A stretch of 64,000 nucleotides of DNA from Leptospiraceae bacterium (GCA_016708435.1 JADJFV010000007.1:1-64000), one strand, 5' to 3'. Positions 42,594 through 51,702 are shown, counted from the first letter of the stretch. The notes: generated by a model not told the origin, from the letters alone. Translations and numbers: made by a program.

Positions 42594-44756
42594 CTATCCG
42601 AAAATATCTTCGAGTTTTACTTCCTTAAATTTTCCTTCCGGTAAATCTAGATCGTCTAACAGTAATTTGCCGATTTGCACTCTTTGTAAGTCAACGACTT
42701 TATAGCCAATCGCCTGGAACATTCTATGAATCTGTCTTTTCTTTCCTTCTTGGAGCATAATGGAAATTGTAGAGGTTTCAGAATCGACGATGCTCACTTC
42801 TTTAGCACGCAGGAATTCTCCATCGTCTTCCACTCCTCTTAGAAATAACTCGACAAAATCAGATTCTTGAATTGGCTTATCTACCTGCACAAGATACCTT
42901 TTTTTTACATCATAGGAAGGATGAGAGATTTGATTGAGCACATCTCCGTTAGCGGAAAATATCATTAATCCTCTCGAAGTCAAATCGAGTCTACCTGCCA
43001 TATTAAACTTTTTATATTTAAGTGGTAGTAAGTTGAACACAGTCTTATCGTGGTGGACATCATGATGAGAACAAAGATATCCTTCAGGCTTATTGAGCGC
43101 CAAAATGGTATTATCCGAAACGAGTTCGACTTTTTCTCCGTTAAATTCAACAGTATCTTTTGTAATATCAATCTTTCTTGAAAGAGAAGTTTCCTCTTCT
43201 CCATTGACTCGGATTTGTCCAGAGCGAATATAATCTTCTACATCTCGTCTAGCACCCAGTCCGGACTTGGCTAAGAAGCGGTTAATACGAAAAACCGTTT
43301 GGTCCGTTCCATCTGTAAAATTTCTTTCGCTTCCTGTAATGGAATCTTCTTTTAGTCTTGCTAAAAGTGCTGCTTTCTCATCATCTTTACTTTGTAAAAT
43401 TCCTTCTTCTTTATCTTTACGGACTTTTATTTTCTTGTTTGTCTTTGGAAATGTTTTTTGTTTCATTTCCTCTGGATCAATTGTGTATCTTCGAACTTCT
43501 CTTTTTTCTGGTGGAGCTTCTGGTAATTCTTCTCCATCAAAAGAAGCCACAGGTCTTTCTCTAAATGGTTCTCTTTCTCGCCTTGGAAATGGTCTACGTT
43601 CGTTACCCTCTTCTCTATCTTCACGGCGAGGTCCTCGGTCAAATGGTTTTCTTTCTCCGCTACCTTCTCCGTCTCTACGTGGGAAACTTCGGTTGAATGG
43701 CTTACGTTCGCCATTACCCTCTCCACCTTCGCGACGAGGTCCACGGTTAAATGGCTTTCTTTCGCCACTACCTTCGCCGTCTCTTCGTGGGAAACTTCTG
43801 TTGAACGGTTTACGTTCGCCATTACCCTCGCCACCTTCGCGACGAGGTCCACGGTTGAATGGTTTTCTTTCTCCGCTACCTTCTCCGTCTCTACGTGGGA
43901 AACTTCGGTTGAACGGTTTACGTTCGCCATTACCCTCTCCACCTTCGCGGCGAGGTCCACGGTTGAATGGTTTTCTTTCTCCGCTACCTTCTCCGTCTCT
44001 ACGTGGAAAGCTTCGGTTGAACGGTTTACGTTCGCCATTACCCTCTCCACTTTCGCGACGAGGTCCACGACTAAATGGTTTTCTTTCGCCACTGCCTTCG
44101 CCATCTCTTCGTGGGAAACTTCGGTTGAACGGTTTGCGTTCGCCATTACCCTCGCCACTTTCACGTCTAGGTCCACGGTTGAATGGTTTTCTTTCTCCAC
44201 TACCTTCGCCGTCTCTGCGTGGAAAGCTTCGGTTGAACGGTTTGCGTTCGCCATTACCCTCTCCACCTTCACGTCTAGGTCCACGGTTGAATGGTTTTCT
44301 TTCACCACTACCTTCGCCGTCTCTGCGTGGAAAACTTCGGTTGAACGGTTTACGTTCGCCATTACCCTCTCCACCTTCGCGGCGAGGTCCACGACTAAAT
44401 GGTTTTCTTTCGCCACCACCTTCGCCGTCCCTGCGTGGGAAACTTCGGTTGAACGGCTTACGATCATTTCCCCCCTCTCCGCCTTCGCGGCGAGGTCCAC
44501 GGCTGAATGGCTTTCTTTCTCCATCATTATTTGGAGAATCTTTTCTATAACTTCGTCTAGGTGATTCTGAGTCATCGTTTGCTGACTTTGTCCCAAAGAA
44601 ACTGGGCTTGCCTGCCGACTTTTTGAAACTCCCGCCACTAGTATTCCTGTCTTTTGTAAATTTATTATTGACCGGTTTGTAATTCTTTTTTTCACTGGAA
44701 GAGGAGGATTTCTTATCAGGCTTATAGGATTTGTTTGTTTTTTTATTATCTGTCAT
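42594..44756 (-). CDS. RsuA/RluB-type pseudouridine synthase with long Arg/Gly-rich repeat
   Basis: About 720 residues from the ATG at 44754-44756 (MTDNKKTNKSYKPDKK); the frame opens earlier at 44843, but the extension looks non-coding. Residues 1-80 are low complexity and basic. Then come eight tandem 36-residue units plus a partial ninth (unit elements ERKPFNRGPRREGGEGN and RSFPRRDGEGSG), then a linker, an S4 RNA-binding domain (INRFLAKSGLGARRDVEDY) and the synthase domain with GRLDLTSRGLMIF (catalytic aspartate) and EGKKRQIHRMF. The enzyme isomerises a uridine in rRNA, probably 23S. The RG-rich disordered arm would bind RNA. Frames on the opposite strand are shadows of the repeat. Confidence 0.9.
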   Translation of the reverse strand: MTDNKKTNKSYKPDKKSSSSSEKKNYKPVNNKFTKDRNTSGGSFKKSAGKPSFFGTKSANDDSESPRRSYRKDSPNNDGERKPFSRGPRREGGEGGNDRKPFNRSFPRRDGEGGGERKPFSRGPRREGGEGNGERKPFNRSFPRRDGEGSGERKPFNRGPRREGGEGNGERKPFNRSFPRRDGEGSGERKPFNRGPRRESGEGNGERKPFNRSFPRRDGEGSGERKPFSRGPRRESGEGNGERKPFNRSFPRRDGEGSGERKPFNRGPRREGGEGNGERKPFNRSFPRRDGEGSGERKPFNRGPRREGGEGNGERKPFNRSFPRRDGEGSGERKPFNRGPRREGGEGNGERKPFNRSFPRRDGEGSGERKPFDRGPRREDREEGNERRPFPRREREPFRERPVASFDGEELPEAPPEKREVRRYTIDPEEMKQKTFPKTNKKIKVRKDKEEGILQSKDDEKAALLARLKEDSITGSERNFTDGTDQTVFRINRFLAKSGLGARRDVEDYIRSGQIRVNGEEETSLSRKIDITKDTVEFNGEKVELVSDNTILALNKPEGYLCSHHDVHHDKTVFNLLPLKYKKFNMAGRLDLTSRGLMIFSANGDVLNQISHPSYDVKKRYLVQVDKPIQESDFVELFLRGVEDDGEFLRAKEVSIVDSETSTISIMLQEGKKRQIHRMFQAIGYKVVDLQRVQIGKLLLDDLDLPEGKFKEVKLEDIFG
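43656..44519. repeat. 108-bp tandem repeat, 8 units, in the pseudouridine synthase gene
   Basis: Eight units of 108 bp (36 codons) with scattered, mostly synonymous or conservative differences, followed by a degenerate partial unit to about 43587. Each unit is itself two related 54-bp halves: one with GPRRE and one with SFPRRD. Unequal crossing-over can change the number of units, so the count may differ between strains or be compressed in assembly. Confidence 0.9.
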
Positions 44757-44860
44757 AGGATGAACTCTTATCCAGTTTCTCAAACGAGACTCTCGTGCAA
44801 AGAGATTTATTCTATTTGATTTCAAAAATGAACTGCTAAGCATGGTCTAAACATTACACT

Positions 44861-45769
44861 ATGAATCCATTAAAGAAAAAGCCAAGAACGAAACAATTAA
44901 ACCCGGTGCCTGAAAAGCCAGAATGGCTTAAGGTAAAGCTTCGTTTTCCCACCGAATCTGATCCTGTTTTGGCAGTAAGAAACAATCTCACCCAAACAAG
45001 ACTAAATACAGTTTGCGAGAGTGCTTCTTGTCCGAATTTAAACAATTGTTGGTCAAGGAAAACGGCAACGTATATGTTAGCCGGCGATATTTGCACGAGA
45101 AGATGCTCTTATTGCGATGTTGCTTCTGGAAAACCAAACGCACTTGATAGAGATGAGCCAATCCGTATTGCTGAGTCGGTAGAAATTCTTGGACTACGTT
45201 ATGTGGTGATAACAGCCGTTAACCGCGATGATCTCTCGGATGGTGGCGCTATGCATTTTCAAGAAACAGTGCTTGAGATAAAAAAGCGTAGCCCCGAATG
45301 TAGAATTGAACTTCTCATTCCCGATCTAAAAGCAAAACGAGATTCACTCGATATGATTTATTTTGCAAAACCTGATATTATCAATCACAATATCGAAACA
45401 GTGAAAAGTCTTTTTCGAGAAGTAGCACCGGCTAAAAATTACGAAACTTCTCTTCGTGTATTAAAAGATATTTCAGAGCATGGATTTGTTACCAAAAGTG
45501 GAATTATACTTGGACTTGGTGAGACAATCGAAGAAGTAAAAGAATGCATTGCAGACCTACGGGCTAACGGCGTTAGTATGCTGACCATAGGACAATATAT
45601 GCAACCTACTCCAACTCACCACCCCGTAAAGGAGTTTGTATTGCCGGAAGTGTTTGTCGAATTAAAAAAATATTCATTGTCTCTCGGATACAAGCATGTA
45701 GAATCAGGCGCACTGGTAAGAAGTTCCTACCATGCAGACGAGCAAGCCAATTTCTTGAATCACGAATAA
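44861..45769 (+). CDS. lipA: Lipoyl synthase
   Basis: A 302-residue radical SAM enzyme that inserts two sulfurs into octanoyl groups on lipoyl domains. Both iron-sulfur clusters are visible: the auxiliary cluster in CESASCPNLNNCW (C-x4-C-x5-C) and the radical SAM CTRRCSYCD. VITAVNRDDLSDGGA and the serine near the end (SGALVRSSYHAD) match LipA. Length is normal. It is divergent from the pseudouridine synthase gene, with promoters in the short gap upstream of 44861. lipB is not seen. A small gene of unknown function starts two bases after the stop. Confidence 0.96.
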   Translation: MNPLKKKPRTKQLNPVPEKPEWLKVKLRFPTESDPVLAVRNNLTQTRLNTVCESASCPNLNNCWSRKTATYMLAGDICTRRCSYCDVASGKPNALDRDEPIRIAESVEILGLRYVVITAVNRDDLSDGGAMHFQETVLEIKKRSPECRIELLIPDLKAKRDSLDMIYFAKPDIINHNIETVKSLFREVAPAKNYETSLRVLKDISEHGFVTKSGIILGLGETIEEVKECIADLRANGVSMLTIGQYMQPTPTHHPVKEFVLPEVFVELKKYSLSLGYKHVESGALVRSSYHADEQANFLNHE

Positions 45770-45771
45770 TC

Positions 45772-46068
45772 ATGTTAAAGGTAAATGTTTTTTTTGATGA
45801 AATTCATATTCGTAGTCTCATCTACGATTCTCTATCTAGAGAGCTTCCGAAAATTGAAGGAGAGATTTGCAATTATGATATTAAGCAAATTATTTTTGAT
45901 ATGACCAAAAAAATAATCAGCGATGATATTGAATGGGCTGACTCCGAAAAATTTGGTAAAAATAAAATACTAATCTATCATAAGAATAAAGTTCTGCAGC
46001 TAGACACCACAGAACTAATTGAATCTATTCGCGTATTGCACCAGGACTATGTAGAGCCCGCCATTTAG
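45772..46068 (+). CDS. Small protein of unknown function, lipA-linked
   Basis: A 98-residue protein starting two bases after the lipA stop, so probably cotranscribed with it. It has mixed helix and strand character with acidic and hydrophobic blocks (VFFDEIHIRSLIYDSLSREL, then KNKILIYHKNKVLQLD). No signal peptide or domain is recognised. Its end overlaps the convergent FecR-domain gene by 4 bp. The frame, composition and spacing support a real gene. Confidence 0.6.
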   Translation: MLKVNVFFDEIHIRSLIYDSLSRELPKIEGEICNYDIKQIIFDMTKKIISDDIEWADSEKFGKNKILIYHKNKVLQLDTTELIESIRVLHQDYVEPAI

Positions 46069-47243
46069 AATTTGTATTTGGTTTGGTAATCGTAAACTAC
46101 TTCTACAATTTCATTTGTATTAATTCGAACTATTCCATTTTCAGTATGCACTACCATAATCGAATCTTCTTGATTGATAATAGCGCCTACTTCTGTTCTG
46201 CCGTTGATTAAAATAATCTTTTCAATTCTCTCATAGTATTTTACAATATCACGATTTGACTGTAACCGCTTTGGCTCTACTACAATCGACTCATTGAATT
46301 TAATTTTTTCGATATCTTGTTTAGAACTCACCTGATTTTCAAGAACACTTCTTTTTTTCTCAAGCTCTTCTGCTTTCGCTTCATCAATTCGACCGCTACT
46401 CAATTCTTCATTCAAGCGAATCATTTCATTGGCTGCCTTTGGATCAACAGATACAATAGTCTTCACTTCCTGTTGTTCATTCTTTGTAAATTCTGCTGGC
46501 TCTGGCTTTTCAGTGGCAATTTCTGTTAGCCGCGCAATGATGTCTTTAATTGTTTTATTATCTAGTTTTTCAGTGGCTAACACTCTGTCATTCGCTGATA
46601 TCGCAATTTGTTGGTCTTTTTCTAGAATTACTTCAGCGCCCTGCAAGGTCTGGTTGATTTTTTTTAGTCCGGCATTTTTTTCGATTTCTTCTAAAGGAAT
46701 TTTTTCGAAGAAAGGAACACGCGGAGTTACAGACAACGAACCGGAAACTACTTTCACCACACCAAAATCATCTTTGGTGACTTCGAGGATAAACTCTGTT
46801 CCCCGCACAACAGAATTCAAAGTAGGTGTTGCTATGGCAAACGCATCGTTTTTATTTTCTTTGTTTACTTTAGCAAATACTTTTCCGTTGGAAAGGAGTA
46901 GCTTTGTTTCGGCGTTGCCGTTTGGGTTTTGGAGAAGCTGGGAAAATTCGAGTTTAGTATTTTGACCCAGTCGAACCGCAGTCCCTTCGCCAATTTGAAT
47001 ATCGACTTTTGATTTTGGTCCGGTGATGATTTTGTCGCCTGTTTTAAAGGCGGATCCAAGGACTGCCTTTTCTTCTGTTAAATCTACATGCACAATTCTA
47101 GAGTCACCTAGACTAAAAACTACTAGAGCAGAAAGACTATTGTCCTTTCTTTCTTGCTTGGTTTCGATTCTGTCCAAAGGCTTTCGGCAGCTCGGCAGAA
47201 AAACGAGACCTGTAAGTAAAAAAGCAATAATAGTTTTATTCAT
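46065..47243 (-). CDS. FecR-domain lipoprotein
   Basis: A 392-residue protein with a lipoprotein signal (FLLTGLVFLPSCRKPLDRI, cysteine about residue 19). A FecR domain spans about residues 60-190: GDKIITGPKSKVDIQIGEGT, LFAKV-like SNGKVFAKVNKENKNDAF and TPTLNSVVRGTEFILEV are its hallmark blocks. The C-terminal 200 residues are helical and charged, ending in a small beta domain. FecR domains in lipoproteins of spirochaetes act in the periplasm, with unknown targets; there is no iron-uptake gene nearby, so siderophore signalling is not supported. It is divergent from the exported protein at 47396. Confidence 0.8.
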   Translation of the reverse strand: MNKTIIAFLLTGLVFLPSCRKPLDRIETKQERKDNSLSALVVFSLGDSRIVHVDLTEEKAVLGSAFKTGDKIITGPKSKVDIQIGEGTAVRLGQNTKLEFSQLLQNPNGNAETKLLLSNGKVFAKVNKENKNDAFAIATPTLNSVVRGTEFILEVTKDDFGVVKVVSGSLSVTPRVPFFEKIPLEEIEKNAGLKKINQTLQGAEVILEKDQQIAISANDRVLATEKLDNKTIKDIIARLTEIATEKPEPAEFTKNEQQEVKTIVSVDPKAANEMIRLNEELSSGRIDEAKAEELEKKRSVLENQVSSKQDIEKIKFNESIVVEPKRLQSNRDIVKYYERIEKIILINGRTEVGAIINQEDSIMVVHTENGIVRINTNEIVEVVYDYQTKYKF

Positions 47244-47395
47244 AAATTTGAATTCCTCGCAGTTTAATAAATAGAAAGATATTATCCCATTATCTTACAG
47301 GATGAACAAAGTTAAAAGCAATTTTTTTCATAAGTGCTATATTTTAGTTGGTATTTAGTTTACAATGAAATATATGTTAATTCAGGAGAAATTTA

Positions 47396-48322
47396 ATGAG
47401 AAATAATTTTTTTTCAGTTGGAAAATTGAAACTTGCAATCTTTTTTTGTAGCATCGTAATCTCAGCTAACTGCTCAATCACTCAATCACAGCAAAGAGCT
47501 TTGCAAAATTTTGGAGAAACAGCCGTGAGCATGGCGAATGTAAGCTCAAATGAATTGATTTCCATGCGAAATTCTACAATCCAAATGAATCTCACTCGGA
47601 TACGACTGGAAAATTCTAGCAAACCAAAAGAGGAAGCTTCCGCGAAAGACGCACCTGAATACAAAGATCTAGACGGAGTATTCGATATCAAAGTAATTTC
47701 AATTCGCTTGAAGGCAATCGCTGCTATCCGCTCTTACGCCAAATTACTATTAGCCCTTGCATCTGACGCATCTCAAAAAGAATTAGACCGAGCAACTCAG
47801 AATTTTTTGTTCGCAGTAGAGAATCTTTCTTCGGATCATAGAAAGATTGATGAAAAAAAATTAAACTCTATCGGCGAAGCAATTCGTCTCTTCGGAGGAA
47901 TTTTTACTGAATACAAAAAGAAAGATTCAATCAAAGACATCATTCTAGATTCCAAAGAGCAAATTGAAACACTCTGCGATTTACTCGCAAAAGACTTTGA
48001 TCCAAAAGGTGGAAGACTTGCCACTGCCTACATTCTAACGGGAGAAGAATTACAGTTAAGCGCAGATGAAAAATTAGATCCGAATGAAGGCAAATCTGAA
48101 AAAGTAAAAATAAAAGCTCTGTCTGCATTTCATTTAGCAGAAAAAAATATTCAGAAAAAAGAAACGATTCTTCCTGAAATTGCAAAATCAATTTTGATCT
48201 TAAAACAGGCTAATACCGAGTTATTCGAATCTTTTCGTTCCGAAGTTTACACAGCCAAAGACATTGTCAAATTTGCAAATACTGTCAAAGCAGTGCAAGA
48301 CTACAGAGCCATCTTAAAATAA
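47396..48322 (+). CDS. Exported helical protein, probable lipoprotein
   Basis: A 308-residue protein with a signal sequence (LKLAIFFCSIVISANCSI), the cysteine at about residue 26 fitting a spirochaetal lipobox. The mature part is almost entirely helical and rich in Lys, Glu and Ala, with no named domain. The ATG is preceded by AGGAG at 47383-47387. A 98-residue coiled-coil gene follows 10 bp after the stop, so the two form an operon. It possibly belongs to a Leptospira-specific lipoprotein family, but I cannot name it. Confidence 0.65.
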   Translation: MRNNFFSVGKLKLAIFFCSIVISANCSITQSQQRALQNFGETAVSMANVSSNELISMRNSTIQMNLTRIRLENSSKPKEEASAKDAPEYKDLDGVFDIKVISIRLKAIAAIRSYAKLLLALASDASQKELDRATQNFLFAVENLSSDHRKIDEKKLNSIGEAIRLFGGIFTEYKKKDSIKDIILDSKEQIETLCDLLAKDFDPKGGRLATAYILTGEELQLSADEKLDPNEGKSEKVKIKALSAFHLAEKNIQKKETILPEIAKSILILKQANTELFESFRSEVYTAKDIVKFANTVKAVQDYRAILK

Positions 48323-48332
48323 GGAATCCGCC

Positions 48333-48629
48333 ATGGGAAAAAAAGAAATCAATTACTTAGATATACTAGACGCTCTTAAGATGCTGGTAGAAAAAGCAGA
48401 GGGCAAAGAAAAAAAAGAACTCCGAGCAAAGCAAAAGGAATTTATAAAGCAGGTAAATAAAATGATCGCCCTCGACATTGAAAAAGATAACGAGAAGTAT
48501 GCGACCGCAATTGAAAGTCTAGAAAAAACAAACAAAGACATTGAATCTGCAATTAAGGATGTAAATAAAATCTCGCACGTCCTAACATCTATTACAAACA
48601 CAATGAATGTAATTGGAGAGTTCGTGTGA
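48333..48629 (+). CDS. Small coiled-coil protein of unknown function
   Basis: A 98-residue soluble protein, highly charged and helical (DALKMLVEKAEGKEKKELRA, later SLEKTNKDIESAIKDVNK). Heptad-like spacing suggests a coiled coil. It starts 10 bp after the upstream exported-protein gene, with AAGGAA at 48323-48328 as ribosome site. No domain is recognised. Truncated repeats R3 and R1 and the element R5 copy C follow within 220 bp. Confidence 0.6.
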   Translation: MGKKEINYLDILDALKMLVEKAEGKEKKELRAKQKEFIKQVNKMIALDIEKDNEKYATAIESLEKTNKDIESAIKDVNKISHVLTSITNTMNVIGEFV

Positions 48630-48645
48630 AAAATTGTCACAAAGA

Positions 48646-48708
48646 TTACCACCGATGGAGATAGATACGGATTTTTTCACAAAGGTCACAGAGACTCTGA
48701 GATAAGGA
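48646..48708. repeat. Truncated R3 and diverged R1 copies
   Basis: TTACCACCGATGGA (48646-48659) is an R3 fragment 16 bp after a gene stop. CACAAAGGTCACAGAGACTC (48679 onward) is a diverged R1 in reverse. Both sit between that stop and R5 copy C. Confidence 0.5.
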
Positions 48709-48717
48709 TTCGAATAC

Positions 48718-48842
48718 TGTCACCTCGAACCGAGCACATCAGTTTGTGCGACGTGAGAGGTCTATCTGGCAAAAATAGGAAAGGTTAATCAATACTTTGT
48801 TTGTAATATAGATTTCTCACGAAGAAGCTGTTCGAAATGACT
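48718..48842. repeat. R5 inverted-repeat element, copy C, supplying a start codon
   Basis: A 125-bp element from TGTCACCTCGAAC (48718-48730) to GTTCGAAATGACT (48830-48842), with inner blocks GTGAGAGGTCTATCT and ATAGATTTCTCAC. The right terminus contains the ATG (48837-48839) of the thioredoxin/NHL gene, at the place where copy B has GTG. Confidence 0.78.
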
Positions 48843-50399
48843 CTTAAAATACTTTTTCTTATTACTTTATTTTTATCCTGCAATTTCATAGCGGTTAATA
48901 GACATTCTCCGCCTGTGTTAAAATATGCAGGGACTGAGGCTGCGTTCGATTTTTACCCGAGCCAAGAATGGCTGAATGCGAAAGAGTCGATTTCCCTTTT
49001 AGATTTACGGGGTAAGATTGTTTTGCTCCACTTCTGGAAGTATTCCTGTATCAATTGCATTCATACTTTAGCAGAGTTGAAGAAACTCGAAAGCAAATGG
49101 AAAAAAGAACTTGTAGTCCTAGGAATCCATTCCCCCAAATTTTCTACCGAGAGAAATCTAGATAGTGTAAAAGCTGCGATTCTACGCAATGAAATCAAGC
49201 ATCCCGTTCTAAACGATACCGATTTTACACTTTGGCGGCAATACAATATTAACTCCTGGCCAACACTCATTTTAATCGATCCGCGAGGAATGGTATTTGG
49301 AATCCAAGAGGGCGAAGGAATATTCGAAGGATTTGATAAGATAATTTCCGGTATGTCAGAAGAATTTAAACAAGCGGGGTTAATGAATCTTAGCCCTGTT
49401 TCTAAATTAGAAATAAAATCCACCAAAACGCCTGAAAGCATTCTCTCATTTCCAGGCAAATTAATAGTAAACGACAAAGGAACGGAACTCTTTGTATCCG
49501 ACACAAATCACAATCGAATTCTTAGAATAGATACAAAGACTAAAAAGATTCTAGACATTATCGGAAAAAAAGAAGCTGGATTTAGAGATGGAAAATTCCT
49601 AGAGGCTAAGTTTCATCACCCGCAAGGACTTAGCCTTTCGGGTGATACTCTTTATATCGCTGACTCCGAAAACCATTCAATTCGTCTTGCCAATTTAAAA
49701 TCTAAAACAGTAAAGACTCTCGCAGGCACAGGCGAACAGGCTCGAAGTTTTAACGTTCCGGGGCGCGGAAGAGAAGTCGCTTTTAATTCTCCCTGGGATT
49801 TAATTTTAAACAAAAATAAGCTCTATATCACAATGAGGGGCTCGCATCAAATCTGGACGTTAGACATACAAACACTCGAAGCAGAAGTGTATGCAGGCGT
49901 TGGAAATGAAAATCTATTTGACGGCAAATTGTCCGTTGCCTCTCTAGGACAACCAACCGGTATCACCCAAGACTCAATCAAACTCTACTTTGTAGACAGT
50001 GAAGTAAGTGCCATTCGTTCTCTCGGAATTAAGACGTCGCCAATAATTCAAACACTCGTAGGCAAAGGTCTACTTGCCTTCGGAGATATAGACGGATTAT
50101 CCTCAAAAGCAAGACTTCAATACCCAATGGGAATTACTCATTCGAACGGCAAACTCTATATAGCCGACACAATGAATCATAAAATAAAACAACTAGACCT
50201 AGAAAAAAACGAAGTGGTAAATCTTGCAGGAAATGGAAAGATGGGAGCGGCAAACGGTGATTTATCCGAATCTAGTTTCTTCGAGCCGACTGGTGTTGCT
50301 GTATATGAAAATCTAGTCTATGTAGCAGATACAAATAACCACTTAATTCGAGTCCTTGATTTACAAGCTAACACAGTTTCGAATTTTGAATTTGAATAG
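48837..50399 (+). CDS. Thioredoxin-fold plus NHL-repeat lipoprotein
   Basis: A 520-residue protein. An N-terminal lipoprotein signal (LFLITLFLSCNFIAVN) precedes a redoxin/TlpA-like domain (about residues 35-170) with CxxC in FWKYSCINCIHTLAEL and a cis-proline block NINSWPTLILIDPRG. Five to six NHL propeller repeats follow (about 200-520), for example GLSLSGDTLYIADSENHSIR and GVAVYENLVYVADTNNHLIR. This architecture resembles NHL-repeat thioredoxins such as NHLRC2. A periplasmic thiol-disulfide role with protein binding by the propeller is likely. The start ATG lies in the terminus of repeat R5 copy C, with only a weak GAAG ribosome site; no better start exists near the signal peptide. Confidence 0.85.
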   Translation: MTLKILFLITLFLSCNFIAVNRHSPPVLKYAGTEAAFDFYPSQEWLNAKESISLLDLRGKIVLLHFWKYSCINCIHTLAELKKLESKWKKELVVLGIHSPKFSTERNLDSVKAAILRNEIKHPVLNDTDFTLWRQYNINSWPTLILIDPRGMVFGIQEGEGIFEGFDKIISGMSEEFKQAGLMNLSPVSKLEIKSTKTPESILSFPGKLIVNDKGTELFVSDTNHNRILRIDTKTKKILDIIGKKEAGFRDGKFLEAKFHHPQGLSLSGDTLYIADSENHSIRLANLKSKTVKTLAGTGEQARSFNVPGRGREVAFNSPWDLILNKNKLYITMRGSHQIWTLDIQTLEAEVYAGVGNENLFDGKLSVASLGQPTGITQDSIKLYFVDSEVSAIRSLGIKTSPIIQTLVGKGLLAFGDIDGLSSKARLQYPMGITHSNGKLYIADTMNHKIKQLDLEKNEVVNLAGNGKMGAANGDLSESSFFEPTGVAVYENLVYVADTNNHLIRVLDLQANTVSNFEFE

Positions 50400-50434
50400 G
50401 ACTTAACGCATTCTGCAATCTTTTTATTTATTCA

Positions 50435-50497
50435 TCTAAGGGATAACCATTAGATTCTAAAACGAAATTTACTTGCCTATAGCCTACCTTTTATTCT
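50435..50497 (+). promoter_or_regulatory. Promoter region of the DUF1554 gene
   Basis: TCTAAGGGATAACCATTAGA (from 50435) is conserved with the duplicate locus and may be a regulator site. It is followed by -35-like TTTACT (50468-50473) and -10-like TATTCT (50492-50497), with an 18-bp spacer. The same boxes and spacing occur at 51591-51653. Confidence 0.45.
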
Positions 50498-50546
50498 AGC
50501 TACCTCAAACAAAATAAAGTTCAAAATTTAGGAGAACAAAATATTT

Positions 50547-51515
50547 ATGGAAAAAGTAAAATCATTTTTTTCAAGTGGCAAAGCAAAAGTATACGCTATA
50601 GTGATGCTACAAATAACGGTCGGAATATTCGTAGGAAATTATTTTCTCGAACCAGAGGTAGTGAATACCCTGACTACAAGTTCTTTGCATGCACAGTCCA
50701 CAAACAGTGTGGGATTAGTTGCAGTAGCAAAATGCCAAAGAGATAATGATAATTGTCAAATGATTAATGGTTCAACATTACAAAATAATATGTGTAATGG
50801 TCCGGATAATACTACTACCGATTGTAATTCCATCTATAAAAGTTGCATTGCAGCTACAGCGATTATAGCAACCAGCACTCCAGCAACAACCACAACAGCG
50901 ACTGCAACAGGCACTGGAACTGGAACTGGGACAGCGACTGGCACTGCAACCGGAACGGGTACAGGAACCGGAACTGCGGCTAATACCAACAAGAAATTGT
51001 TTTTAACCACAAGCCTTTATGATGGAAATTTGGGTGGGATCACCGGAGCCGATGCAAAGTGTAACAGTGATGCAGGTAAACCAACAGGCACTGGAACCTA
51101 CAAAGCATTCATCACGGACGGAACTGTCCGACGTGCTTGTTCCACAACCAACTGCACAGGTGGTGTCAGTGAAAATCTAGATTGGGTTTTAAAACCAGCC
51201 ACTGCTTATTACAAAGCTGATGGAACCACACTCGTCTTCACAACAAATGCTTCCGGCACTTTTTCTACTCCATCCGATATTAAGGCAACTGTTGGAGAAG
51301 TTACCTCTGAGTTCTGGTCAGGCATTTATAGCAATACTGCATCTGGTGGTTGGACAACGCTTACTCCAAATACTTGCACTAGCTGGACGGTTACTACTGG
51401 TTCTGCGCTACGTGGGTTTCCAGGTGTTATTCCCGCAACGAATACAGGTGATTGGTTTGGAAAAAATAATGCAACTTGTTCCACAACAAGAAACTTACTC
51501 TGTGTTGAGCAATAA
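50547..51515 (+). CDS. DUF1554-domain exported protein, Leptospira type
   Basis: A 322-residue protein. The N-terminal membrane/signal segment is VYAIVMLQITVGIFVGNYF, followed by a cysteine-containing region, a threonine/glycine/alanine low-complexity linker (about residues 115-148), and a C-terminal domain (150-322) matching DUF1554: KLFLTTSLYDGNLGGITGAD, ADAKCNSDAGKP, ACSTTNCTGGVSENLDWVL and CSTTRNLLCVEQ. DUF1554 is known mainly from Leptospira exported proteins, with a lectin-like cysteine pattern; the function is not established. The ribosome site AGGAG precedes the ATG. The gene is followed by a damaged tandem copy, 51703-52626. The linker may vary in length by slippage. Confidence 0.8.
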   Translation: MEKVKSFFSSGKAKVYAIVMLQITVGIFVGNYFLEPEVVNTLTTSSLHAQSTNSVGLVAVAKCQRDNDNCQMINGSTLQNNMCNGPDNTTTDCNSIYKSCIAATAIIATSTPATTTTATATGTGTGTGTATGTATGTGTGTGTAANTNKKLFLTTSLYDGNLGGITGADAKCNSDAGKPTGTGTYKAFITDGTVRRACSTTNCTGGVSENLDWVLKPATAYYKADGTTLVFTTNASGTFSTPSDIKATVGEVTSEFWSGIYSNTASGGWTTLTPNTCTSWTVTTGSALRGFPGVIPATNTGDWFGKNNATCSTTRNLLCVEQ

Positions 51516-51524
51516 AAGATAAAG

Positions 51525-51564
51525 AATTAATATGCGGTTAATTCATATTAGCCGCATATTAATT
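51525..51564. terminator. Hairpin between the DUF1554 copies
   Basis: The arms AATTAATATGCGG (51525-51537) and CCGCATATTAATT (51552-51564) pair perfectly over 13 bp, 10 bases after the stop of the first copy. A T-tract (TTTTTTTT) follows about 16 bases later, so it may terminate weakly. Confidence 0.5.
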
Positions 51565-51590
51565 AGATTTTGCAACCTTTTTTTTATTGA

Positions 51591-51653
51591 TCTAAGGGAT
51601 AACCATTAGATTTTACTTCGAAATTTACTTGCCAATAACTTACTCTCTATTCT
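51591..51653 (+). promoter_or_regulatory. Promoter region of the duplicate DUF1554 locus
   Basis: The 22-bp block beginning TCTAAGGGATAACCATTAGA (51591) is identical to 50435. TTTACT (51624-51629) and TATTCT (51648-51653), 18 bp apart, correspond to the boxes of the first copy. Conservation in both copies makes these the likely control elements. Confidence 0.45.
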
Positions 51654-51702
51654 TGCTAGCTCGAACAAAACAAAGTTCATAATTTAGGAGAACAAAAAAT
51701 CT

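Noticed and set aside
43656..44519. CRISPR-like array
   Set aside because: The repeat units are contiguous 108-bp coding repeats without unique spacers.
43267..44550. Long open frame on the plus strand opposite the pseudouridine synthase repeat (427 codons)
   Set aside because: It is the antisense shadow of the 108-bp repeat; composition is monotonous and there is no ribosome site.
43463..44695. Second minus-strand frame through the repeat (410 codons)
   Set aside because: The repeat unit is a multiple of three with no stops in this frame; the S4 and synthase domains belong to the other frame.
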